43,219 bases of DNA from Ruminiclostridium sp. Its GTDB lineage: Bacteria; Bacillota; Clostridia; Oscillospirales; Ruminococcaceae. The notes below the pieces were generated by a model. That model was not told the origin of the DNA, searched no databases, and saw only the letters and a program-made list of their open reading frames with translations. A program made the position numbers and the translations under genes. The stretch spans positions 1 to 43,219 of the forward strand of contig JAFTVY010000061.1 in NCBI GenBank assembly GCA_017465545.1, in the 5' to 3' direction. Below are positions 1-8,800 of this stretch, in pieces; positions within the stretch are counted from its first letter, which is position 1; each line of letters begins with the position of its first letter.

Positions 1-17
1 AGCGACCGCCTTAAATA

Positions 18-491
18 TTACTTAGCGGCAAATTCTCCGATAATCTCACCGCTTTGCAAAATATGACTTTTTGCTTTTTTCAGAAAACCTCTTTTTGTTG
101 TATTCGAAGATATATTCATTTCGCAATCTAAAGCGTATAATGTGAATTTATATAAATGCTTTTTTCCTTTTGGCGGTTTCGGCCCTGCATATCTGTGCCA
201 CCCATACGCTATGCCTTGTTTTGCGTTGCCGAGTGTACCGATGATTTTTCCGCGCGAAACAGCCTTTTTGATAACATCTGCCGCAGGAATATTCCAGATA
301 ATCCAATGCGTAAAGTCCTTTATCGGATGGCTTGTATCCTCTAACGTAATCGCTATTGTTTTTGTTTGAGGTGATAGATTCTTTATTACAAATTCCGGAG
401 AAATATCCTGACCATATCCTGTATGTTCAATAATGAAATTGCCCCGAAAGTCAATTCCACGGCACTCAAATTCCAAAATTCTATTATTCAT
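18..491 (-). CDS. YbhB/YbcL (PEBP) family protein
   Basis: This 157-residue protein belongs to the phosphatidylethanolamine-binding / Raf-kinase-inhibitor-like fold of the bacterial YbhB/YbcL type. The family core can be read in order: AITLEDTSHP, where family members usually have a DPDAP-like ligand-pocket motif, then FTHWIIWNIP, and near residue 97 GWHRYAGPKPP followed by HLYKFTLYALD, which matches the conserved GxHRY-GPxPP segment. There is no signal peptide, so it is probably cytoplasmic. The ligand and role of bacterial members are largely unknown. GAGGG lies nine bases before the ATG and supports this start. It stands alone, with its own promoter squeezed against the terminator of the preceding GGGtGRT operon. 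Confidence 0.85.
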   Translation of the reverse strand: MNNRILEFECRGIDFRGNFIIEHTGYGQDISPEFVIKNLSPQTKTIAITLEDTSHPIKDFTHWIIWNIPAADVIKKAVSRGKIIGTLGNAKQGIAYGWHRYAGPKPPKGKKHLYKFTLYALDCEMNISSNTTKRGFLKKAKSHILQSGEIIGEFAAK

Positions 492-526
492 TTCGTATCC
501 CTCACTTCGAGTTTTCAGCTGATTTT

Positions 527-555
527 ATTATATCAAACGCCACTAAAAAAGTCAA
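527..555 (-). promoter_or_regulatory. Promoter of the PEBP gene
   Basis: On the minus strand TTGACT (550-555) and TATAAT (527-532) are separated by exactly 17 bases. The -35 box starts only about eight bases after the terminator stem of the upstream operon, so the terminator U-tract and the promoter are almost fused. Confidence 0.75.
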
Positions 556-556
556 C

Positions 557-587
557 ACAAAAAGGCGGTCACTATACGGCGACCGCC
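557..587 (-). terminator. Terminator of the nifU-like / GGGtGRT operon
   Basis: A GGCGGTC/GACCGCC stem (564-570 with 581-587) is followed on the minus strand by TTTTTG. It lies about 40 bases past the GGGtGRT stop codon. Confidence 0.75.
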
Positions 588-626
588 TCTGTTGTTCAAT
601 TAATTTATCAGCGCAACGTTTATTGC

Positions 627-1625
627 TTACTTGTTAGCCTCTTCAACTGCAACTGCACAAGCAACTGTAGCGCCAACCATGGGGTTGTTACCCATACCGA
701 TGAGACCCATCATTTCAACGTGAGCAGGAACAGAAGAAGAACCTGCGAACTGAGCGTCACCGTGCATACGTCCCATTGTGTCTGTAAGACCGTAGGAAGC
801 AGGGCCTGCTGCCATGTTGTCGGGGTGAAGTGTACGACCTGTACCACCACCGGAAGCAACTGAGAAGTACTTCTTGCCGTTTTCGATAGCCCACTTCTTG
901 TATGTGCCTGCAACGGGGTGCTGGAATCTTGTGGGGTTAGTGGAGTTACCTGTGATGGAAACTTCAACGCCTTCCATCTTCATGATAGCAACGCCTTCTG
1001 TAACGTCGTTACAACCGAAGCAACGAACCTTAGCCTTGTCGCCGTTTGAGTATGCGATTTCCTTAACTACTGTAAGAACGTCGTTGGAAATATCATATTC
1101 TGTCTGAACGTATGTGAAGCCGTTGATTCTGGAAATGATCTGAGCGGCATCCTTACCAAGACCGTTTAAGATAACTCTTAAGGGTTCTTTTCTTGCCTTG
1201 TTAGCTGTTCTTGCGATACCGATAGCACCTTCAGCAGCTGCGAAGGATTCGTGACCTGCTAAGAAGCAGAAGCACTTTGTATCTTCTTCAAGAAGCATCT
1301 TGCCGAGGTTACCGTGACCAAGACCAACGCTTCTGTTTTCAGCAACAGAGCCGGGAATGCAGAAAGCCTGTAAGCCTTCGCCGATAGCAGCTGCAGCTTC
1401 GCTTGCCTTCTTGATTCCTCTCTTGAGAGCGATTGCTGTACCGAGTGTGTATGCCCATACAGCGTTTTCGAATGCGATGGGCTGTACGCCCTTAACGATT
1501 TCTTCTACGTTGATTCCCTTGGAAAGGCAAAGATCTTTTGCTTCTTCGATTTCCTTCATACCAAGGGTTTCGAGACATGCTGCAATCTTGGCTGCACGTC
1601 TTTCCTGACCTTCAAATTTAGCCAT
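627..1625 (-). CDS. GGGtGRT family protein
   Basis: The 332-residue product carries the signature ASGGGTGRTLHPDN that gives the GGGtGRT family its name, followed by GPASYGLTDTMGRMHGDAQF and a glycine/methionine-rich end (MMGLIGMGNNPMVGATVA). The family is widespread in anaerobes and has no established biochemical function to my knowledge. It typically sits next to a NifU-like scaffold, exactly as here, where the upstream gene ends 21 bases before this start with AGGAAGGAG in the gap. There is no signal peptide or membrane segment. A role tied to iron-sulfur or sulfur metabolism is an inference from the neighbour only. Codon use is strongly biased (for example GGT, AAG), which hints at high expression. 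Confidence 0.88.
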   Translation of the reverse strand: MAKFEGQERRAAKIAACLETLGMKEIEEAKDLCLSKGINVEEIVKGVQPIAFENAVWAYTLGTAIALKRGIKKASEAAAAIGEGLQAFCIPGSVAENRSVGLGHGNLGKMLLEEDTKCFCFLAGHESFAAAEGAIGIARTANKARKEPLRVILNGLGKDAAQIISRINGFTYVQTEYDISNDVLTVVKEIAYSNGDKAKVRCFGCNDVTEGVAIMKMEGVEVSITGNSTNPTRFQHPVAGTYKKWAIENGKKYFSVASGGGTGRTLHPDNMAAGPASYGLTDTMGRMHGDAQFAGSSSVPAHVEMMGLIGMGNNPMVGATVACAVAVEEANK

Positions 1626-1646
1626 TATATCTTTACTCCTTCCTAA

Positions 1647-2342
1647 TTATTCTTCACGGGGATCGATCTTCTTAACAGCTTCATCATATCTGCCGTACTG
1701 ACCCATGTTAGCCTTGTAAGCTTCATCAGGAGTCTTGCCGTGACGGATGTCTTCGAGCATCTTGCCAAGACGGATGAACTGGTAACCGATGATTTCGTTG
1801 TTTTCGTCAAGACCGAGGGATGTGATGTAGCCCTCTGCCATCTCCATGTAACGTACACCCTTTTCCTTTGTGGAGAAGATTGTACCGATCTGTGAACGAA
1901 GGCCCTTACCTAAGTCCTCAAGACCTGCACCGATGGGAAGACCATCTTCGGAGAAAGCTGTCTGTGTACGACCGTAAACGATCTGTAAGAAAAGCTCACG
2001 CATAGCTGTGTTGATAGCGTCACAAACGAGGTCTGTGTTGAGAGCTTCTAAAAGTGTCTTACCGGGGAGGATTTCACCTGCCATAGCTGCGGAGTGTGTC
2101 ATACCTGAGCATCCGAGTGTTTCAACTAATGCTTCTTCGATGATACCATTCTTAACGTTGAGTGTCAGCTTGCAGGCACCCTGCTGGGGTGCACACCAGC
2201 CTACACCGTGTGTAAGACCGCTGATATCGGAAATCTGATAGGCTTTAACCCACTTGCCCTCTTCGGGAATGGGTGCGGGACCGTGCTTGGGGCCTTTGGC
2301 AACCACGCACATGTTCTGAACTTCATGAGAAAAACTTGCCAT
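1647..2342 (-). CDS. NifU-like iron-sulfur scaffold protein
   Basis: The 231-residue protein resembles the IscU/NifU N-terminal scaffold domain, with candidate cluster-ligand cysteines at about positions 50 and 57 (GVGWCAPQQGAC), 78 (LGCSGMTHSAAM) and 107 (LVCDAI). The canonical scaffold has three cysteines plus Asp, so the spacing here is a variant, and the protein is longer than IscU (about 130 residues) with an extra C-terminal region from about residue 115. The start MASFSHEVQ is chosen because GAAAGGAG precedes it by seven bases. The upstream in-frame ATG at 2420 lies before the -10 box and cannot be on the transcript. It forms an operon with the GGGtGRT gene. Confidence 0.82.
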   Translation of the reverse strand: MASFSHEVQNMCVVAKGPKHGPAPIPEEGKWVKAYQISDISGLTHGVGWCAPQQGACKLTLNVKNGIIEEALVETLGCSGMTHSAAMAGEILPGKTLLEALNTDLVCDAINTAMRELFLQIVYGRTQTAFSEDGLPIGAGLEDLGKGLRSQIGTIFSTKEKGVRYMEMAEGYITSLGLDENNEIIGYQFIRLGKMLEDIRHGKTPDEAYKANMGQYGRYDEAVKKIDPREE

Positions 2343-2371
2343 TTTTCTGCTCCTTTCAAAATTGTTACAGT

Positions 2372-2393
2372 TCCTGTCCGCTTTCGGACAAGT
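2372..2393 (-). promoter_or_regulatory. Leader inverted repeat upstream of the nifU-like gene
   Basis: On the minus strand TTGTCCG-AAAG-CGGACAG forms a short perfect stem just downstream of the -10 box and before the ribosome site. Its position suits an operator for a dimeric repressor or a small RNA hairpin. Nothing identifies the regulator. The same hairpin recurs in the duplicate at 5690-5711. Confidence 0.5.
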
Positions 2394-2408
2394 CACATAT
2401 ACAAATAT

Positions 2409-2437
2409 ATTATATACCATTCTGAAGAAAATTTCAA
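2409..2437 (-). promoter_or_regulatory. Promoter of the nifU-like / GGGtGRT operon
   Basis: On the minus strand TTGAAA (2432-2437) and TATAAT (2409-2414) are separated by 17 bases. The whole promoter lies inside the 124-bp direct repeat described separately. Confidence 0.78.
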
Positions 2438-2490
2438 TAGTTTTGAGAAAAATCCGTCAATAAAATAACAAAGTTTTTTGCATAAAATAT

Positions 2491-2518
2491 AGTCCCCGCC
2501 GAAAAGCAGGGACTATGA
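2491..2518 (-). terminator. Terminator of the C1 protease gene
   Basis: ATAGTCCC/GGGACTAT forms the stem, followed on the minus strand by an A/T-rich tail (ATTTTAT). It sits about 35 bases after the protease stop codon. Confidence 0.6.
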
Positions 2519-2552
2519 TATTTGAATAACGTTTGTCGTGAAGGGTTTTCCT

Positions 2553-5369
2553 TTAAAGCGTTTTACCGCTTACAGTCTTGTATTCGCTGTAAAGTGCCGT
2601 TTCTCCGATCATGTTATAGGTTCTTACCCTGAACTTGTAGGTTGTAGCACCTGCAAGGCCGGTTACCTTGTATTCGGTGGTGGCGTTGCTGTTTACGTCG
2701 GCAATCTGTACCCACTTGCCATCCTTGTACTGTTCGATAAGATAGCCGTCGGCAGAGGTGTTCTTGTTCCAGGCAAGTCTTATAGCAGTCTGTGACTTGC
2801 TCTTTACCGTAAGACCTGAAATAGCAGAGGGGTTAGTTGTCTTTGCAAGTACGTCGGTATACGTGCTGTAGGTCTTATCGCCGTACTTTGTGATAGCGTA
2901 AGCCTTCATTCTGAAGCTGTACTTTGTAGAGGCTTTAAGTCCCGTTACCTTATATTCGGTAGTTGCGTAATTATCAATATCGGCAATCTGTACCCATTCG
3001 CCACCGATCTTCTGTTCGATTACGTAGCCATCGACTGCTGCGTTCTTTGTCCACTTGAGACGAAGCGCTGTGGAAGATCTGCTCTTCAGAGCAAGGCCTG
3101 TAACTGCGGAAGCCTGGGTATTTGCCGTAAGTGTGTCTGTTTTTGCACCGTAGATAGTAACGCCGTACTTGGTAATAGCATATGCCTTCATTCTGAACTT
3201 GTATGCTGTACCTGATTTCAGACCTGTCACCTTGTAGGTGATCGTTTCGCCGTCGGTGATATCCGCAATCTGTACCCACTTGGAGCCGTCGTACTGTTCG
3301 ATAACGTAGCCGTCAGCGTATGCATTCTTTTTCCAGTTAAGACGGATTGCCGAGGTGGATCTGCTGGGTGATGTGAAGTTCTTTACAGAGGTCATCCGAG
3401 CATTCACGGTAACGGTAGGTGAATACTTGCTGGCAACCAGCTCGCCGTTCATTGTACGTACGGTTCTCATTCTGAACTTGTGAGCGTCGCCGGGTGTGAG
3501 CCCGCTTACTTCATAGCTTTCGGTTTCACGGTCTGTAATAGTAGCAATCGTTTCCCATTTATTATCGGTATACTGCTGAATCTCATAGCCTCTGCCGCTG
3601 GTGTTCTTTGTCCAGCTGAGTGTAGCCGTGGTATAGCTTGTATCGGTTACAGTTATTGAAGGCTGGGAGAAGGTAACGTTGTACCGGATTTTTATCTCGT
3701 CGGATTCCACTACTGTGAGTCCGTCGTCTGCGAATGCCTTCAGTAGGAATCTGTATTCGGCGTTTATGAGATTTGTCAGATATGCACCGGTTGAGCTTGC
3801 GTTCTTGGAGGTAATAAGCCACAGATCTTCATCGCCCTTTGCTACGTACAGCTCGTAGGATTCTGCACCTTCTACCTTATCCCAGTCTACGTGTATGCGG
3901 GTATCCTCGAGCATAGTAGTATTCAGCACGGGCTTTGCAAGAGGTGTCTTGTCATCGGTATATACCTTTATTCTTGCGTTTCCACGGGTTTCTGTGTCTA
4001 TAGAATCATTCCAGTATTCGCCTGAATATGAAATATAGGATTCACCGGGGTTGCAGTTTGCCACGACCTGGAACTGCGTATCTGTTGAAGGCTTGCGACT
4101 TTCGTAGCTTGCTGATACGGTTTCGCCGTTCCTTGTTTCCTGCTTTAAGACTACCGCATATTTATCGCCCTTGTTTACAGATACGCCCTTGGGGAAGTTT
4201 ACAGTATAAGAACCGGGTGTGTCTATTGTGATGGTGCCGGTTGCCGCAAGTGTACCTGACGAGGGGTTTCCTTCTTCAGGATTAAGATAAAGCATTACTT
4301 CGGCATCTGTGAGGACTGTTGTAGTAGCGTAGAAGGAAGCCGCCTTTATTATTTCTTCCTTTTCAGCTGTGAATACAGCCGCTGAGTGGACCATGGGTTT
4401 TCCGTAGGAAACGGATACGGTTGAGGGTGCGCCGTCCATGGTGATGAGGTTATCGTAATAATCCGCATCACCCTCCATAGCAAAGTCATAGGCATAGGCT
4501 GTGTTGATGGACTTATCGTAATATGACATCCAGAAATAACCGCCGTTGTGGCTGTAATCGCCCCAGCTGTTCTTGATGAGCCATGCACCATCGCCTTCGG
4601 GAGTGCATCCGTTATTGGTGAATTTTTCCTTGGGGATGGAATCGTCATAGCCCACAACCGCTATATTATGGTTGGAGCTGTTATCAAAGGGGCAGTAATA
4701 GTAATGCTCGCCCTCGATGATATTCATAGGATTTTCCGTGGTATCGGTTTCGCCCATATGGTGATAACCCATAGACACGCCGCCGTAGGTATATACAAGT
4801 CTCTTGATTTTCTGTATGTAATCGGGATCGCTTGAATTTACGCTGAAAAATCCGGTGAGCTGTGCCACCTGAGAATCAAGGATAGCTGTCCATTCACTTT
4901 CTGTGAACTGCTTTCCTGCAATGGTGGGATCGCCACTTGAATTGTAGGGGTAATCCTCGTTTTCGGGGAAGGGACCTACCCATTCCATCATATAGTGGGA
5001 AGGGTTATAGGCGTTTCCGCCTCTGAGAAAGCCCGTGCTTGTTTCAAACTGGCTTATTATATCGTCGTTTCCGAGCTGGTTGTATAAGTCAGGATAACCG
5101 CAGGCGTAGATAAGGAGCATTTCGGATAAATCCAGCTTTACGTTATGCTCTTTGGCTATAGAGGATTCTGCCGCCGCTGTTGAACCGAAGCCCCAGCATA
5201 CGCCCCATTTGCCCTGACTTTTTACCGACGTTACGTACCCTGACTCGACGGAATTGACGTACGAGGGCAGAGTAGTATCCGCATAGGCGGTGGCTCCGAG
5301 CATAAAGCCTGCAGCTACCGCTGACAGCACAACTGCCGACAGGGTTCTGATTACTTTGTTTTTTGCCAT
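2553..5369 (-). CDS. Secreted papain-like (C1) protease with five FnIII domains
   Basis: The product has 938 residues. A Sec signal peptide (about 1-30, ending GATAYA) is followed by a C1 peptidase domain with catalytic Cys58 in GKWGVCWGFGS, His234 in NHNIAVVGYDD and Asn267 in WLIKNSWGDY. About residues 300-440 resemble the lectin-like domain that often follows bacterial C1 peptidases. Five FnIII domains of about 90 residues then run to the end, three of them sharing near-identical KWVQIAD...YKVTGL...TAYKFRMKAY strings. There is no sortase or dockerin motif, so it is probably secreted or held by its FnIII domains. ATG at 5375 is an alternative start. 5369 is preferred because GAAAGG is then 10 bases away rather than 4. 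Confidence 0.87.
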   Translation of the reverse strand: MAKNKVIRTLSAVVLSAVAAGFMLGATAYADTTLPSYVNSVESGYVTSVKSQGKWGVCWGFGSTAAAESSIAKEHNVKLDLSEMLLIYACGYPDLYNQLGNDDIISQFETSTGFLRGGNAYNPSHYMMEWVGPFPENEDYPYNSSGDPTIAGKQFTESEWTAILDSQVAQLTGFFSVNSSDPDYIQKIKRLVYTYGGVSMGYHHMGETDTTENPMNIIEGEHYYYCPFDNSSNHNIAVVGYDDSIPKEKFTNNGCTPEGDGAWLIKNSWGDYSHNGGYFWMSYYDKSINTAYAYDFAMEGDADYYDNLITMDGAPSTVSVSYGKPMVHSAAVFTAEKEEIIKAASFYATTTVLTDAEVMLYLNPEEGNPSSGTLAATGTITIDTPGSYTVNFPKGVSVNKGDKYAVVLKQETRNGETVSASYESRKPSTDTQFQVVANCNPGESYISYSGEYWNDSIDTETRGNARIKVYTDDKTPLAKPVLNTTMLEDTRIHVDWDKVEGAESYELYVAKGDEDLWLITSKNASSTGAYLTNLINAEYRFLLKAFADDGLTVVESDEIKIRYNVTFSQPSITVTDTSYTTATLSWTKNTSGRGYEIQQYTDNKWETIATITDRETESYEVSGLTPGDAHKFRMRTVRTMNGELVASKYSPTVTVNARMTSVKNFTSPSRSTSAIRLNWKKNAYADGYVIEQYDGSKWVQIADITDGETITYKVTGLKSGTAYKFRMKAYAITKYGVTIYGAKTDTLTANTQASAVTGLALKSRSSTALRLKWTKNAAVDGYVIEQKIGGEWVQIADIDNYATTEYKVTGLKASTKYSFRMKAYAITKYGDKTYSTYTDVLAKTTNPSAISGLTVKSKSQTAIRLAWNKNTSADGYLIEQYKDGKWVQIADVNSNATTEYKVTGLAGATTYKFRVRTYNMIGETALYSEYKTVSGKTL

Positions 5370-5407
5370 AATCATTTTACCTTTCACAATTTATTCATAC
5401 ATAGAAT

Positions 5408-5436
5408 ATTTTACTACTTTCTGACTATTAAGTCAA
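5408..5436 (-). promoter_or_regulatory. Promoter of the C1 protease gene
   Basis: On the minus strand TTGACT (5431-5436) and TAAAAT (5408-5413) are 17 bases apart, about 40 bases before the start codon. Confidence 0.7.
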
Positions 5437-5461
5437 TAGCTTACGGGAGTGATTTCCTGAA

Positions 5462-5498
5462 TAAAAAACAGCTCATCCCCTTGAAAGAGAGGATGAGC
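5462..5498 (-). terminator. Terminator after the FnIII gene remnant
   Basis: GCTCATCC/GGATGAGC forms a stem that is followed on the minus strand by TGTTTTTTATT. It lies about 15 bases beyond the stop codon of the FnIII fragment. The lost gene therefore left both its tail and its terminator. Confidence 0.75.
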
Positions 5499-5510
5499 CG
5501 ATGAGTATTC

Positions 5511-5673
5511 TCAGAGTGTCGTTCCGTTTATATATGCATAAGCGCTGTAGAGAGAGGAGTTTTCGGTTACTATATAGGAGGTTACTCTGAATCTGTATTC
5601 TGTGGCTGACGTAAGACCTGCCACACGGAGAGTCAGGGTTTCGTTGGATTCGATTTTTGCAATTCTTGTCCAC
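5511..5673 (-). pseudogene. 3' remnant of an FnIII-containing gene
   Basis: Only about 53 codons remain: WTRIAKIESNETLTLRVAGL, then TSATEYRFRV, ending YINGTTL and a stop. These correspond to the second half of an FnIII domain and closely parallel the last domain of the neighbouring protease (WVQIADV...TTYKFRVRTY...SGKTL). Upstream the frame runs straight into the 124-bp promoter duplication. The only in-frame ATG there (5738) lies before the -10 box, so no functional start is visible. It is a truncated relic of a paralogous surface-protein gene joined to foreign upstream sequence. Confidence 0.8.
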
Positions 5674-5797
5674 TCAAAATTGTTACAGTTCCTGTCCGCT
5701 TTCGGACAAGTCACATATACAAATATGTTATATACCATTCTGAAGAAAATTTCAATAGTTTTGAGAAAAATCCGTCAATAAAATAACAAAGTTTTTT
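5674..5797. repeat. 124-bp direct repeat, copy 2 (displaced promoter/leader)
   Basis: This is a near-identical copy of 2356-2479, placed directly against the FnIII remnant. The single difference turns the -10 box from TATAAT to TATAAC (5727-5732), and the -35 box (5750-5755) and spacer are intact. The junction with coding sequence is exactly at 5673/5674. The similarity resumes weakly (ATATAGTCCC) in the flanking terminators, which may be where recombination occurred. Confidence 0.95.
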
Positions 5798-5802
5798 CTT
5801 AT

Positions 5803-5834
5803 AAAAAAATATAGTCCCTGTTTTCAGGGACTAT
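5803..5834 (-). terminator. Terminator of the large surface-protein gene
   Basis: A perfect 10-bp stem (ATAGTCCCTG / CAGGGACTAT) with an AAAA loop is followed on the minus strand by ATTTTTTT. It lies about ten bases after the stop codon. Confidence 0.88.
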
Positions 5835-5845
5835 AATTTTTTAGG

Positions 5846-8800
5846 TCATCTTCTCTTTTTTGAGAGGATTGCAATTCCTGTCAAAGCAAATACAACGCTT
5901 GCTGCAACCGCCATACCCTCCGCACCCGTATCGGGAGCAGGCTTTACGGGATCGTCAGTTTCGGGATCGTCAGTTTCGGGATCGTCAGTTTCGGGATCGT
6001 CAGTTTCGGGAACATCAGTTTCGGGAACATCAGTTTCGGGAACATCAGTTTCGGGATTGCTATCCTCCTGTACTTCCTTCACTTCCACTATGTTTGAACA
6101 TTCTGAACGCTGAATTTCATTGCCGTCCTTTTTTGTAAGTATGATTCTGAAGCTCCATTCATCCGACGCTTCAAGTCCATCTACCGTATAATTACCTACG
6201 CTTGCGTCGTCAAGCTCGGCAATTTCCTTCCAATTACCATCAATAAGCTGTTCAATCTCCACGCCATAGATGTCGCTCACTTCATCCCATGTAAGAATCA
6301 CAGAATCTTCATCGTATTCTGTGCCGTACAACTGAACAGGACATTCGGTTCCGATATAGTGAGTCTGGGTATTATTATACACAAGATTATCGTTGCCGTG
6401 TGTTGTTTCCACTGTTACCGTCACCATTTTAGAAAGATCTTCTTTGCCGATGATTTTCTCTTCATCAAGGTCAAAGAATATCATATCCTCTGCTGTAAGA
6501 TTTTCAAAAGCCTCGGTATATATCACGCTTCCCCTGCTGTCTGATACATTTATTGTACCGCTTGCGGGAACGTGATTTTCATTTTTGACCATTACATAAA
6601 GCAGATTTTCCTTATCGGATTTGTAATCATCAATATATACACGGATAGCTGTAGTTGAAAAATCCACAGGATGCTTATTATTATCAGGAGAATCGTCAGA
6701 AGGCTCGATATCGTTTGTTTCGCTTATTTCTTCAGCTGTAACGTAGAATTTCTCTCCGACAATGTTAGCGCTGTCAGAAACAGAAATAGTGAATTCTTGC
6801 GATTCTCCCGTTTCTAAATCCGCATCTTCAAGCAGATGACTGCCGATGTTGTTGCCATTTTCATCTGTGAAGCTGAATAATATCATATCAACGTCGTCGC
6901 TGCCGTTATTGGTCAGGTAAACATCCATAGGGATATCCGAATTTTCCAAAAGATCATAAGCGTCAACATCTACGTAATCAACTCTTATATCCGACTTTTC
7001 CTTTATAGTTTTAAGATACAGATTGCATATCTCAAAGGATTGCTCACCATCCGACAAATTACAGAGAATCGTGTTATCTCTGACGATCATTCTACCTATA
7101 TTTTCACTTACCGTATCGTATTCAAAAGGTGCTGTCAGCTTTTCGCCGTGACGTGCCATTACATAAAATACGCTATCGCCTTCAGGATCGGGTTTTCCGA
7201 CATAGCAGATACTACCATCATCAAGCACGCAGAAGAGGTTGGAAATCTCTTCCTGTGCAAATTCAGTCGGCGATTCTCCTGCCGCGGCTACACTGTAAAG
7301 CCTTGTACCATTCTGCCATACAAGCATACCGTTGTTATAGTCGGTAAACTGCACAGTTTCTATATTTCCTTCGCTTACAAGAACAGGCTCACCGCCGTTT
7401 ACATCAAGAAGATACAGCTTGGTATCGCCGTTTGTTTCATAATTTCCATCACCTTCAAGAGTGTAGGCGATGTATGTTTCACCGGAAATGTTGCCAATCC
7501 TGAGTGCAAGGATATGAGGCAGACCTTCCTTTATAACCTTGGATTCCTCACCATCGAAAAGAACGATATTATTGTTATTGGTATTTCCGAAGGGATCGCC
7601 GTCCATATTGTGATACCATACGCTGTAGCCCTTGTCTGTAGCAAGAGAGAAATTGTAGCCGTCAGCGCCATATATCAGCTCCGTTTCACCGAAGGTCATA
7701 GTTTCCTTATCAAGCCTTGATAAAGCTATACCAACTGAACCGGTAACCTTATTTGCATCAGCATCATCACCGAAAATTTCCGTTGCCTGCTGGTATATAA
7801 GGAATATGTCCTCACCCTTCTTATAAAGTCTGGGAGAAAATTCTGCATACCTGCTATTATTTACAGCAGTAGTCTCACTCCATTTGCCTTCTGAGTAAAC
7901 AGATGTAACAATATACGTCTGATTATTTATACCGCGTGAAGTATCGGTATTGACAGCCGCAATGATAGTTGTGTCGCCGTCAACCAGAACGTCGGCGTCA
8001 GAGAAGGGAGATACGTTTTCTGCGATCACTCCCTGCTCATTGTCATTCAGAGAAAGTTGGTCATTGCTTGATTGTGTGGCGGAATAATTATCCGCATTCA
8101 GCATACTTTCCAAAGTATCACGCTCGAAGGAGCAAGGGGTGGTATATGCCACCTCATCACGGACGGCAATTGTCTTTGCTATATAATTCTTCCTTGTATA
8201 TATATTATACTCTCCTGACAATAGTTGTTTCGTGTATTTAAAGAACAGGAAGCTTGCCTGTATACCAAGCTCGCCCGTCAGATCTATAGTATTAAGTCCT
8301 ACCTTGCTTGCATCGTCATTGTAAATGCAGATTGATACAGGCAGTGAAGCGCCGCCATATATACCCAGACTTGCCACTTTTTTTAGTCCGACGCCTGCAA
8401 AAAACTTGACATATGGCTTTATCTTAAGGTCGAAACTGCCACTGACCTTGGTATCCTCACCAAAATCACTTATTTTCAGTTCGGCGACTGTAGAAACGTT
8501 GACGCCCGCACTTATATCAAAAACAAAAGGTATTACCCAGATCAGAGTCTGCCACGAATGATTCACGCATACGTCTATAGAAAGAACGACCTTTACGCTG
8601 ATTGCATTCAGAGCCCTGCCGGCTGTATCAATCTTGGCAGAACCATATCCGGCTATGTTTACTTTACACTTCACAGGTATTCCGGGAACATTAGAATTGC
8701 TTTGAGAGTTTACGTAATTTATCCATGTTTCCTTTGAACGCATAGCCGCCAATCCGGTAAGACCGTTATCCACGTCTTCAAGCCAGTCTTCAAGGGAATT

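Larger units (their letters stand above)
2356..2479. repeat. 124-bp direct repeat, copy 1 (native promoter/leader)
   Basis: These 124 bases are identical to 5674-5797 except for one base (2409 a versus 5727 g). The repeat contains the complete promoter, the leader inverted repeat and sequence up to the start of the ribosome site of the nifU-like gene. Because this copy joins smoothly to an intact gene, it is probably the original. Confidence 0.95.

Noticed and set aside
2343-2420. N-terminal extension of the NifU-like protein
   Set aside because: The extra 26 codons cover the promoter -10 and leader hairpin, while MASFSHEVQ has a proper ribosome site.
5511-5738. 75-codon gene starting in the duplicated promoter
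   Set aside because: The ATG at 5738 is upstream of the -10 box, so it would not be on the transcript. The reading frame is a chance fusion of promoter DNA and a gene remnant.
7040-7720. 226-codon plus-strand frame inside the wall-protein gene
   Set aside because: Antisense to a clear coding region with signal peptide, domains and anchor. It has no ribosome site.
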